A stretch of 15,374 nt of DNA from Bacteroidota bacterium (GTDB lineage: Bacteria; Bacteroidota; Bacteroidia; Chitinophagales; Saprospiraceae): the NCBI GenBank assembly GCA_018969455.1, contig JAGWYI010000031.1, forward strand, positions 1 to 15,374. Direction: 5' to 3'. This document shows positions 1 to 6,834 of the stretch, piece by piece. Below the pieces are notes generated by a model that had not been told where the DNA came from, did not search any database, and was given only the letters and a program-made list of their open reading frames with translations. The translations under genes and the position numbers were made by a program. Position 1 is the first letter of the stretch; the number at the start of each line of letters is the position of its first letter.

Positions 1-1
1 T

Positions 2-865
2 GGCCATTATTTGCAAGCTCTTGCCATTTTGCATTTCAAAGACTGGCTGGAAGAAAGGGAACAAGCCATCCCCGAAAATTATCAGGAGCCTGAAATCGAC
101 CCCTCAATACGTCCCACCCAGGAAAACATGCGCTCCACCCGCGCCGACATCCTGTCCTGGCGGCGACCTGCACGCAGCGAAGAACTGTCCTTTAAAAGTA
201 CAACCGAGAAATTCAGATGGCAACAAATGCGCGCCATAGAACGCCGTATTGCCGATGGAGAACCTATCCAGGGACGCCCTCGCTCCAAACAACCCTTGTG
301 GTTTATTTATACTGCCATTGGCGTGCTTCTTGTTGTACTTGCTTACATAGCCTTCGATTTCCGCTCCCGGGCCCAGGCGCCACAACAGGTATATGAATCC
401 AACTTCAATCCACCTAATAGCATTGTAAACGATCTGCAACGCCTTCAACAAGCCGATTCAAGTATTCAGGAAGGCAGCAGCCCCTGCCTCGAACGCCTGA
501 AAGCCGCCGATAAACCCTACCAACAACAACAATTTAGCGCAGCTGCTGAAATTCTGGAGGAAATCGCCGACAACGAAAGCAGTGCTGATTGTCAGTCTGA
601 TGCGCTTTTCTACCTGGCCATCATTGCGCTTCAACGCGATCAGCCTACCGTTACCCTCCAATGCCTCGCCAAAATAGATAATATCGAACGCTACGGCGAA
701 GACTTGTACTGGTACCAGGCACTTGCTTTCGTTAAAATTGCCGCCAAAAACCCCGACCTGCGCGAAAAAGCAGCCGGCGCCGTCGAACGCGCCCGATCCA
801 ACACATCCGACCCCAAACGCCGTAACCAGGCCGAAAAAATGCTGAAAGAACTCGTCGAACAATAA
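2..865 (+). CDS. Membrane-anchored protein with C-terminal TPR-like helices (5' end outside window)
   Basis: The reading frame is open to the left edge, so the true start lies outside the window. The first possible initiator, TTG at 11, sits in continuous coding sequence and is probably internal. The visible part has a charged N-terminal region, one strong membrane segment encoded at about 299-356 (LWFIYTAIGVLLVVLAYIAF), and a C-terminal domain of about 120 residues. That domain is rich in Ala, Leu, Gln and Tyr, spaced like tetratricopeptide helices (FSAAAEILEEIAD, ALFYLAIIALQ, DLYWYQALAFVKIA). I infer a cytoplasmic N-terminus, a single membrane anchor and a helical-repeat domain for protein contacts. 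I do not recognise the family. It ends 8 bases before rsmG, so the two are probably co-transcribed. Confidence 0.75.
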   Translation, partial: GHYLQALAILHFKDWLEEREQAIPENYQEPEIDPSIRPTQENMRSTRADILSWRRPARSEELSFKSTTEKFRWQQMRAIERRIADGEPIQGRPRSKQPLWFIYTAIGVLLVVLAYIAFDFRSRAQAPQQVYESNFNPPNSIVNDLQRLQQADSSIQEGSSPCLERLKAADKPYQQQQFSAAAEILEEIADNESSADCQSDALFYLAIIALQRDQPTVTLQCLAKIDNIERYGEDLYWYQALAFVKIAAKNPDLREKAAGAVERARSNTSDPKRRNQAEKMLKELVEQ

Positions 866-873
866 GGCCGCCC

Positions 874-1512
874 ATGCAACTGCTCAAGCAATATTTTCCC
901 GACTTAAGCCCCGAACAACTGGAACGCTTTGCCCAGCTAAGTCCACTCTATGCCGATTGGAATACAAAAATAAATGTCGTTTCCCGCCAGGACATCGAAA
1001 ACCTGGAAGAACGACACATCCTCCATTCCCTCGCCATTGCCCATTATTTTTCCTTTAAACCGGGGGCAAAAATTCTCGACCTGGGCACAGGCGGCGGATT
1101 TCCCGGCATTCCACTGGCCATTTTTTTTCCCGAAACCGATTTTACCCTGGTAGACAGCATCGGTAAAAAAATAACGGTGGTAAAAGAAATTGCCGACGCC
1201 CTCAAACTGAAAAATGTCATCGCCAAACACGCCCGGGCAGAAGAATTAAAACAAGCCGCCTATTTCGACTTTGTGGTGACCCGCGCCGTGGCGCCGCTCG
1301 ATAAATTGCTACAGTGGAGCCAAAAACTCATCAAAAAAAAGCACCAACACGCCTACCCCAACGGCATCATCGCGCTTAAAGGGGGGAAAATGGACGGCGA
1401 AATAGCCGCCCTCCCCGGAGACGGTTTCGATTATACCGAAATTTTTCAAATTCACAAACACTTTAACCTGCCCTTTTTTGAAGAAAAATGGGTGGTGTAT
1501 CTTCAAGGATAA
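874..1512 (+). CDS. rsmG: 16S rRNA (guanine-527-N7)-methyltransferase RsmG (GidB)
   Basis: The protein has 212 residues, the usual size for RsmG. This cytoplasmic enzyme uses S-adenosylmethionine to methylate N7 of G527 in 16S rRNA; loss in other bacteria gives low-level streptomycin resistance. Visible signatures are the N-terminal segment DWNTKINVVSRQDIENLEERH at about residues 28-48, the SAM-binding glycine loop DLGTGGGFPGIP at 69-80, the acidic end of the next strand (LVDSIGKKI, 92-100) and the later FDFVVTRAVAPL segment that matches the family's TARA region. The start at 874 is the only ATG that gives the full N-terminal helix (MQLLKQYFPDLSPEQLERF). It lies 8 bases after the upstream gene and 18 bases before folA, consistent with one operon. 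Confidence 0.96.
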   Translation: MQLLKQYFPDLSPEQLERFAQLSPLYADWNTKINVVSRQDIENLEERHILHSLAIAHYFSFKPGAKILDLGTGGGFPGIPLAIFFPETDFTLVDSIGKKITVVKEIADALKLKNVIAKHARAEELKQAAYFDFVVTRAVAPLDKLLQWSQKLIKKKHQHAYPNGIIALKGGKMDGEIAALPGDGFDYTEIFQIHKHFNLPFFEEKWVVYLQG

Positions 1513-1530
1513 AAGCCCAATTCCGCTATT

Positions 1531-2049
1531 ATGATCGTTTCCGCAATTGTTGCCGTTACCCAAAACCGGGTTATAGGCAAAGACAACCAGATCCCCTTTT
1601 ACCTGCCCGCCGACCTGGCGTATTTTAAACGCACGACCCTCAACCACCACGTGATAATGGGGCGCAACAGCTTTCACAGCATCGGAAAACCCCTGCCCAA
1701 ACGCACCAACATCGTCGTTACACACGATCCGTTTTTCACCGCAGAAGGCGTGCTGGTTGCACACAGCATCGAAGAAGCGCTGGGCATTGCATACGACAAC
1801 GGCGAAACGGAAGTGTTCATCCTCGGCGGAGGTGTCATTTACGCCGAAAGCATGGATTTGTGGGACAAACTCTACATTACGGATGTAGCGGTTGAAATGG
1901 AAGGCGATACGTATTTCCCTGAAATAAATCCGGATGAATGGCGCGAAACCTGGCGCGAAGCCCACGAACCCGATACCAAAAACGCCTGGCCTTATGTTTT
2001 CCGCATCCTGGAGCGCGTGGAAGATCCTAACGACGAAACGACAGAATAA
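1531..2049 (+). CDS. folA: Dihydrofolate reductase
   Basis: The protein has 172 residues, normal for bacterial chromosomal DHFR (about 160-170). It reduces dihydrofolate to tetrahydrofolate with NADPH, feeding thymidylate, purine and methionine synthesis, and is the trimethoprim target. Family features seen are the N-terminal strand IVSAIVAVTQNRVIGKDNQIP, the substrate-binding acid in LPADLAYFK (Asp28, equivalent to Asp27 in E. coli), the cofactor segment MGRNSFHSIGKPLP (43-56), the glycine turn FILGGGVIYAE (96-106) and GDTYFPEI (about 125-132). No active-site residue looks unusual. The stop codon is followed after one base by the start of the S41 peptidase gene, so translation of the two may be coupled. 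DHFR with an exported peptidase is an odd pairing and may be just operon packing. Confidence 0.97.
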   Translation: MIVSAIVAVTQNRVIGKDNQIPFYLPADLAYFKRTTLNHHVIMGRNSFHSIGKPLPKRTNIVVTHDPFFTAEGVLVAHSIEEALGIAYDNGETEVFILGGGVIYAESMDLWDKLYITDVAVEMEGDTYFPEINPDEWRETWREAHEPDTKNAWPYVFRILERVEDPNDETTE

Positions 2050-2050
2050 C

Positions 2051-3490
2051 ATGCATAAACTAGGATTAATCCTCTTTTTTGTCCTGTTTTTTGCCGGCTT
2101 CAGCGCATTACATGCCCAAAAAATGGCAACACGTGATTTGCGCAGCGATCTGGATTTTTTGCAAAAAGCCTTTTATCAAGGACATCCGGGCGCTTTCCTG
2201 TTCAACACACGCGACTCCCTCCAGCTTTTTTTCCAGGATTTGAGCGCCCACCTCAAGGGCGATTCGGTGCCGGTAGCGCAAGCCATGGTCACGGTCATGC
2301 TCGCCACCGCGCGCCTGCGCGAAGGCCATACTTCGGTACTCACACCGTTTTATACCGACAAAACCGTTGTCATTCCGTTTACGGTCCAAATCATTCATGA
2401 TCAGGCTTTTATATTGGGAAATTACAGCGGCGACACCACCCTTAAACGCGGAACGGAATTGCTCGAAATCAATGGCATATCCTCCGCAAGCGTTATTCGC
2501 CTCGGATATTTGTTGCACAGCGGGGACGGGTACAACAACAGTTTTCAACATGCCATCGCCTCCATCTATTTTCCACGCCATTATTCCCTGCTTTTTGGCG
2601 CCCGCGCCCGAAACCGCATTAAGGTTCGATACGCTGATGGAAGCACCGCTTTCGTGGATGCGCCCGGACTGCCCCGGGCAGAATTAATCAAACGGATGCG
2701 CAGCGGCGCCAAACCCCCGCCTGCCGAGCGGACCATCCTGCGTTACCGGGACATGATTTTGCGTCAGGACACCCTTTTCCCCCGTTTGGCCATTTTGCAA
2801 CTGGGCGGTTTTCCAAGCGGGAAGTACAAGAAATTTTACAGAAAAGCCTTTCACTGGATCCAAAAACACCAGATCAGCGACTTAGCCATTGATTTGCGCT
2901 ACAATACCGGTGGCAACGTGCACAACATGGAATATTTATGCGCCAACATCCTGGATACCAGCTTCCAATATGCCTATGAGCGTCAAAAACATACGCATAT
3001 AGCACAATTCTTTGACCTGCGCGGCAAATTTGTGATCGGATTGATCTGGATGAAATACCATTTATCGCCAGGCTTAAAGCGTGCCGACAAAAGCGACCAA
3101 CTCGTGCGCATTTGGGAAACAAAACCGCGAAGAAAAAACAATTTCAATGGTCGGGTGTGGGTCTTTACCAATGGATATTCCTTTTCTTCGGCCAGTATGG
3201 CGGCCAGCTTTTTGAAAAACCGCGGGCACGCACAGGTGATTGGCTCCGAAACCGGCGGAAACGAAGCGGGCAATTGCGGCGGCGGGTACCCCAAACTGAT
3301 TTTGCCCAAATCCAGGTTTAAAATTCGTTTTCCCCTGATGCACTTGCATTATGGAATCGGTAAAAACGACACGGGACAGGGCGTAAAGCCCGATATTGCG
3401 GTAACATACACCTTAAAAGACGTGTTGGATGACGAAGACCTGGAACTTAAGCGCCTGTATGCCATTTTGCAACAACAAAAAAAGAAATAA
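2051..3490 (+). CDS. Exported S41-family (C-terminal processing type) serine peptidase
   Basis: The frame is open from 1934, but the start is placed at 2051 because only that ATG gives a clean Sec signal peptide: MHKLGLILFFVLFFAGFSALHAQ, with cleavage expected after Ala22. The mature protein would act in the periplasm or at the cell surface; there is no lipobox or T9SS tail. The C-terminal half carries the S41 core: strand IQKHQISDLAIDLRYNTGG, the serine loop FTNGYSFSSASMAASF (candidate nucleophile Ser380, in SSA) and the following VIGSETGGNEAG. REGHT near residues 91-94 (His93) matches the GHT motif common in Bacteroidota S41 proteins. No Lys occurs where CtpA/Tsp enzymes have it (TGGN rather than GK), so a tricorn/IRBP-like catalytic arrangement is inferred. 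Substrate unknown. The gene follows folA by one base and precedes a small gene by five. Confidence 0.88.
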   Translation: MHKLGLILFFVLFFAGFSALHAQKMATRDLRSDLDFLQKAFYQGHPGAFLFNTRDSLQLFFQDLSAHLKGDSVPVAQAMVTVMLATARLREGHTSVLTPFYTDKTVVIPFTVQIIHDQAFILGNYSGDTTLKRGTELLEINGISSASVIRLGYLLHSGDGYNNSFQHAIASIYFPRHYSLLFGARARNRIKVRYADGSTAFVDAPGLPRAELIKRMRSGAKPPPAERTILRYRDMILRQDTLFPRLAILQLGGFPSGKYKKFYRKAFHWIQKHQISDLAIDLRYNTGGNVHNMEYLCANILDTSFQYAYERQKHTHIAQFFDLRGKFVIGLIWMKYHLSPGLKRADKSDQLVRIWETKPRRKNNFNGRVWVFTNGYSFSSASMAASFLKNRGHAQVIGSETGGNEAGNCGGGYPKLILPKSRFKIRFPLMHLHYGIGKNDTGQGVKPDIAVTYTLKDVLDDEDLELKRLYAILQQQKKK

Positions 3491-3495
3491 GGACT

Positions 3496-3855
3496 ATGGA
3501 AGACTGGGAACTCGATTTTGAATGGTTGAAGGTGCGGCATTACATCAAAGATGCACTTCAACATGCACAATTGCCTGATTTGAATGTCGTATTGCTTTTA
3601 ATTGGCATTCAGGAGTTGGGGCGCTGGAAAAAGGGGTTTACCAAAGAAGAAAAACAGGATTTGATGCACATCGGGGTATGCCGTTTATTGGAATACGACG
3701 GCTATTACAAATTTGTAGGCCGCGACGAAGATGGCTGGCCGCATTTCCGGCAAACCCTGGAGATGCCCAAAATGGACGCCAATACCCAGGAAAAAATGCT
3801 GAAAGTGAATGCGGTACGATATTTTAAGGCGTTGGATGCGGAGTTGGAGGAGTGA
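3496..3855 (+). CDS. Small conserved Bacteroidota protein of unknown function
   Basis: The protein has 119 residues, with no signal peptide and no membrane segment, so it is probably cytoplasmic. It is acidic and mostly helical in appearance: MEDWELDFEWLKVRHYIKDAL, then a hydrophobic helix LNVVLLLIGIQELGRW, a lysine/glutamate stretch, LMHIGVCRLLEYDGYYKF, then a GWPHF motif and a C-terminal helix. The pattern IGIQELG, LMHIxVCRLL and DGWPHF resembles a short conserved protein I recall as common in Bacteroidota without assigned function; that is recollection, not a search. It begins 5 bases after the S41 gene stop and is the last gene of the plus-strand run. It ends 10 bases from the end of a convergent gene, with no hairpin terminator between them. 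Confidence 0.8.
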   Translation: MEDWELDFEWLKVRHYIKDALQHAQLPDLNVVLLLIGIQELGRWKKGFTKEEKQDLMHIGVCRLLEYDGYYKFVGRDEDGWPHFRQTLEMPKMDANTQEKMLKVNAVRYFKALDAELEE

Positions 3856-3865
3856 TGGAATGTCT

Positions 3866-5410
3866 TTAATTGCCCACATGCACCAAACGCGCCCGCGCCA
3901 AAACCCGAGTATCTACCACCCAGCATACCATATACCAGCCCGGAGGCAAATGTTGTAATGCCAGGGTATGGAAAGTTTCACCTTCCTGGACTGCTACCTC
4001 CTGCACCAAAACGCCCTGGGCATTGTACAGACACAAGCGCGCGCGCTCCTGCGCACAGGCGGGAAATGTAATGTTTACCAGCTCATTTGCCGGGTTGGGG
4101 GCTATTTGCAAAGCTTTTTCCATCTCCGGCGTATGAACAGCAGTAGCCATGCAAAAGGCCGAATCCAGACAACCATCCGCGCTGACTTTTACGACCCAAC
4201 CAACCTGTATATTATTTATATCGCCTGGCCCGGCCGCCACCACACTGCCGCTGGAAAGCAGGTCAACCCCGCCATAAATAAACGATCCTGTGGGTTTCAA
4301 TCCCGCCGGGGCATTATCCGCCCTTGCCCAAATGCTGTCACCTTCGGGTGAAAATTTGTACAGCCAGCCGCCCCAGTCTTTATTATTCGCAGTAGGCGAG
4401 CTGTCGTAAGGGCGCCTTTGCCCGGCTAGCAGGTAATTGCCATCGGGGGTTTGAATCATGTCATAAATACCAACGTATCCCAGGTTTTCAGAACCGTAAG
4501 GTCCAATATTTTTAATCCATTGCAGTTGTAGGGTACTATCAAATTTCAGGATGCAACATTGAACCTTACTACTACCTTGAGCGTCTTTACCTAAAAAAAC
4601 ACGACCATGCGCAATAAACCCGCCATCTACAGCAGGCATTATTCCTTTTATTACAATCAAGTCCGGGGACTGAGGCCCAACCCAGGTTTTAAGCACCACT
4701 CCATTACTATCCAACATCCATAAGCCAGCACGGGAATTATAACCATCAAAAATATCCGGTCCAAAAGTACCGCCCATTAAAAAGCGATTATTTGTAATCT
4801 TAATTAAACAATTTCCAGCTTCGTCAGTGTTGTAATTTCCGTAATATTTGAACCATAATACATTGCCCAACTTATCCACCCTGCGAATAAAACCATCCTG
4901 CTTGTAATTAGGCCTTTGAGCAGCGCCCGCTATCATAAAACCGCTGTCATCTAATTCTATAACTTGATCATATGTTTCATTGAAATTGTTTCCTAAAGGA
5001 TATTCAAATCTTGAAATAACATTCAAGTCCTTATCTATTTCAACTAATCCAATGGATGATCGACCAAAAACAGCTACTGGAAAAATAAAATGCCCAGTAG
5101 ATGTCCTTACCAAATCACCACTATAAACATTTGTGCTTAAGTAGGCATCTAAAGAATCTCGATAGAGTCGACTTTGGATTTTATTTCCGTTGCTGTCAAT
5201 TTTCACCAACAATATTTGGAGGGGCGATGATATAAGGGTAGTGTCATACGCAGAACCGACACAAATAATGGTATCATTTACGACAGCCAAATAGGAAAAG
5301 TTATCAATCACAGAATACTGGCTGTAAATTTGATTAAATCCGGGTTGCGAACGCACTTTGCTAACAACCGCCGCTAGGGTAATTATCAAAAAAAAGAACC
5401 TGATAGGCAT
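3866..5410 (-). CDS. Secreted beta-propeller-like protein with T9SS type A sorting domain
   Basis: The protein has 514 residues. The N-terminus (MPIRFFFLIITLAAVVSKVRS then QPGF) is a Sec signal peptide. The central roughly 400 residues contain repeated blade-like units of the kind DGGFIxxG / GWLYKFSPEGDSIWAR: for example DDSGFMIAGAAQ followed by GFIRRVDKLGNVLWFKYYG, and TPDGNYLLAGQRR followed by GGWLYKFSPEGD. This is typical of large Bacteroidota surface or secreted proteins with a propeller fold. The last 85 residues (430-514) form a type IX sorting domain with the APNPANELVNITFP start, the LYNAQGVLVQEV strand and the LPPGWYMV turn. The protein should cross the outer membrane by T9SS and be released or anchored. 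Function unknown. The 3' part, encoding the sorting domain, is clearly richer in G+C than the 5' part. Confidence 0.9.
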   Translation of the reverse strand: MPIRFFFLIITLAAVVSKVRSQPGFNQIYSQYSVIDNFSYLAVVNDTIICVGSAYDTTLISSPLQILLVKIDSNGNKIQSRLYRDSLDAYLSTNVYSGDLVRTSTGHFIFPVAVFGRSSIGLVEIDKDLNVISRFEYPLGNNFNETYDQVIELDDSGFMIAGAAQRPNYKQDGFIRRVDKLGNVLWFKYYGNYNTDEAGNCLIKITNNRFLMGGTFGPDIFDGYNSRAGLWMLDSNGVVLKTWVGPQSPDLIVIKGIMPAVDGGFIAHGRVFLGKDAQGSSKVQCCILKFDSTLQLQWIKNIGPYGSENLGYVGIYDMIQTPDGNYLLAGQRRPYDSSPTANNKDWGGWLYKFSPEGDSIWARADNAPAGLKPTGSFIYGGVDLLSSGSVVAAGPGDINNIQVGWVVKVSADGCLDSAFCMATAVHTPEMEKALQIAPNPANELVNITFPACAQERARLCLYNAQGVLVQEVAVQEGETFHTLALQHLPPGWYMVCWVVDTRVLARARLVHVGN

Positions 5411-5423
5411 GGCATAAATATTT

Positions 5424-5464
5424 AAAAAGTGATCCCAAATTAAGTTTATTAGTGCTGGATCACT
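5424..5464 (-). terminator. Rho-independent terminator overlapping the end of the 5449-5901 ORF
   Basis: A perfect 8-base inverted repeat, AGTGATCC and GGATCACT (5428-5435 and 5457-5464), is followed on the minus strand by a run of five T (the last stem base plus 5427-5424). The left arm on the minus strand encodes the last codons of the upstream ORF, and its TAA stop falls in the 21-base loop. This would separate transcription of the short ORF from the 3866-5410 gene. Confidence 0.6.
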
Positions 5465-5901
5465 AATTTAATTGGCTGAGCCATGCTGGAATTGCCAGCA
5501 AATATTACATATACGCCAGCGGGCAAATTTGATAAATCCAGCGTATGGCTTGTTATTCCAAGTGGCATAACCGTTTGCATCGCGTTGCGGCCAGTAGCAA
5601 GATTAACAATTCTTAAATTCAAATTTTGTGTGTTTTCAGCCTTCTCTATGATGATAGATGCATTAGCTGGATTTGGGAATACTTTTATATCTGCTAAATT
5701 AAACTCGTGTTCAATTGACCAATCCCTTCCCTGAACGCCATCACAATTTGCCTCAGCGCTCCTTCCATTCATGTAAAGTACCGCACGGGTAATCGCGCCT
5801 GCTGAATTACAAGCGGTCCCCCAACCTGATTGAAGGGCGTCTACAACTGAACTTGGAAGAGCATCAACCGCAACGCCTGCCTGTATGGAAGCGCGTAACA
5901 T
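5449..5901 (-). CDS. Orphan T9SS sorting-domain ORF, probable 3' remnant of a larger secreted protein
   Basis: The ORF encodes 150 residues. Residues 67-150 are a good type IX sorting domain: FNLADIKVFPNPANASIIIE, LRIVNLATGR, then the LDLSNLPAGVYVIF turn and a short final strand PIKLVIQH. Residues 1-66 (MLRASIQAGVAVDALPSS, then ACNSAGAITRAVLYMNG and NCDGVQGRDW) look like the tail of a longer extracellular protein, not an N-terminus: there is no signal peptide, lipobox or membrane segment. Only four sense codons precede the ATG before an in-frame TAA, and 65 bases separate it from the upstream gene, so the missing 5' part is not nearby. Without an export signal, T9SS could not receive it. I favour a truncated gene; an unannotated cytosolic role is less likely. 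A terminator at its 3' end is intact. Confidence 0.6.
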   Translation of the reverse strand: MLRASIQAGVAVDALPSSVVDALQSGWGTACNSAGAITRAVLYMNGRSAEANCDGVQGRDWSIEHEFNLADIKVFPNPANASIIIEKAENTQNLNLRIVNLATGRNAMQTVMPLGITSHTLDLSNLPAGVYVIFAGNSSMAQPIKLVIQH

Positions 5902-5966
5902 AAAGTATTTAGTTTAAAGTTTTGGTTAAAATTACAATTATCAATTGAACCTCCAAAATATCTGGT

Positions 5967-6563
5967 CTAATACTTCAAGTCAAACCTCCCTTCGGTGATT
6001 TTTAAACTATCCTTGGGATTGTCCTTATTGTACACCGTAAATTTAAAGGTCCCCGAGAAAAAATTATGGATGGTGTCGACTTTCGTTACGGAGAATTGAT
6101 TTGAATAATTCGTTTTTGAATAGTCAATATTATAACGATCGCCCGATCTATGCATTGAAACGCAAAATCGTTTAGCATCTGATGTATCCGATGATGTATG
6201 ATAATCCATTGGTTGAAGATAGATTGGTCGAAATTCAAACAACATCCAATCCTGTATTTTTTCATCGATGTCAACTAAATTTAGTTCAATAGAGCTATAT
6301 TCATCCTTGCCTTTTTCGGAAAACATAACCCTAATATCATTATAAAAAAGTGCCCCCAAAGCCTCCCGTGGCACCCACACCTTACCATTTACCTTACAGC
6401 CGATGGTATTTTTGCCTTCCTGGGTGGCAGGTGGCAGTACGGTGTAATCGATCGGGAGTGGACAGGTATAAGTGGGTAGGTCGTTGCTTTTATGGCAAGC
6501 CAATATAATGATGCCGATCAAAAATGCAAAAAATGTAATAAGGGAGGATTGAGATTTCATCAT
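5967..6563 (-). CDS. Lipoprotein of unknown function (DUF6252-like pattern)
   Basis: The protein has 198 residues. The N-terminus has two adjacent Met codons, a hydrophobic segment and the lipobox LAC with Cys23 (LIGIIILACHKSN), so the mature protein should be lipid-anchored at the inner or outer membrane. After a Pro-rich linker come GCKVNGKVWVPRE (about residue 55) and a C-terminus with FFSGTFKFTVYN and KITEGRFDLKY. This arrangement, an N-terminal xVNGKxW motif and a final xxGxFDLKY strand, resembles small Bacteroidota lipoproteins grouped as DUF6252; the assignment is from pattern memory and is tentative. No catalytic motif is visible. It is the first gene of the minus-strand set and lies 65 bases from the next ORF. 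Base composition is A/T-rich compared with the flanking core genes. Confidence 0.85.
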   Translation of the reverse strand: MMKSQSSLITFFAFLIGIIILACHKSNDLPTYTCPLPIDYTVLPPATQEGKNTIGCKVNGKVWVPREALGALFYNDIRVMFSEKGKDEYSSIELNLVDIDEKIQDWMLFEFRPIYLQPMDYHTSSDTSDAKRFCVSMHRSGDRYNIDYSKTNYSNQFSVTKVDTIHNFFSGTFKFTVYNKDNPKDSLKITEGRFDLKY

Positions 6564-6613
6564 GATGGTATTGGGTTAAAATTTGTTGGATGTTTATGCC
6601 CTTGTTGACCTTA

Positions 6614-6621
6614 CAAAAATA
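6614..6621 (-). promoter_or_regulatory. Candidate -7 box for the lipoprotein gene
   Basis: The minus strand reads TATTTTTG, a match to the Bacteroidota -7 consensus TAnnTTTG, about 50 bases upstream of the lipoprotein start at 6563. No convincing TTG -33 box lies at the expected 19-21 base spacing, so this is weak. Confidence 0.3.
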
Positions 6622-6675
6622 CAGGCATCCCAAGCAGGAACCTAATTTTTACAGCTTGATAAATTAAACCAAAGG

Positions 6676-6692
6676 GGTTGATAAAATCAACC
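6676..6692. repeat. Perfect 7-base inverted repeat with 3-base loop in divergent intergenic region
   Basis: GGTTGAT-AAA-ATCAACC is a perfect inverted repeat, extendable by a G-T pair. It lies between two divergent genes (lipoprotein to the left, cyclophilin-like lipoprotein to the right). No T-tract follows on either strand, so it does not look like an intrinsic terminator. It could be an operator for a dimeric regulator or an RNA hairpin. Confidence 0.45.
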
Positions 6693-6797
6693 TGGAGGCG
6701 GGTTACATATATGGTTTTATTCCATGGTCTGGTGCCGGGCTAAGCATACCCTAAATAATTCTCCCACCAAACGCCCATCCCGCCTACATTTCTTCCG

Positions 6798-6805
6798 TAC
6801 TTTTG
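6798..6805 (+). promoter_or_regulatory. Candidate -7 box for the cyclophilin-like lipoprotein gene
   Basis: TACTTTTG matches TAnnTTTG and lies 29 bases before the ATG at 6835. This would give a short leader of roughly 20 bases. No clear TTG -33 element is seen at the right spacing. Confidence 0.3.
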
Positions 6806-6834
6806 AGCAAATTCCTGTTATCCAAACCTTACCC

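Noticed and set aside
1934..2050. Upstream start for the S41 peptidase
   Set aside because: It would bury the signal peptide behind 39 residues that overlap folA; the ATG at 2051 gives a clean signal sequence.
1309..2052. A 247-residue frame antisense to rsmG and folA
   Set aside because: It lies fully opposite two well-supported genes and shows no protein-family features.
6724..6834. Upstream start for the cyclophilin-like protein
   Set aside because: It would place 37 unrelated residues before a clear lipoprotein signal; the start at 6835 fits better.
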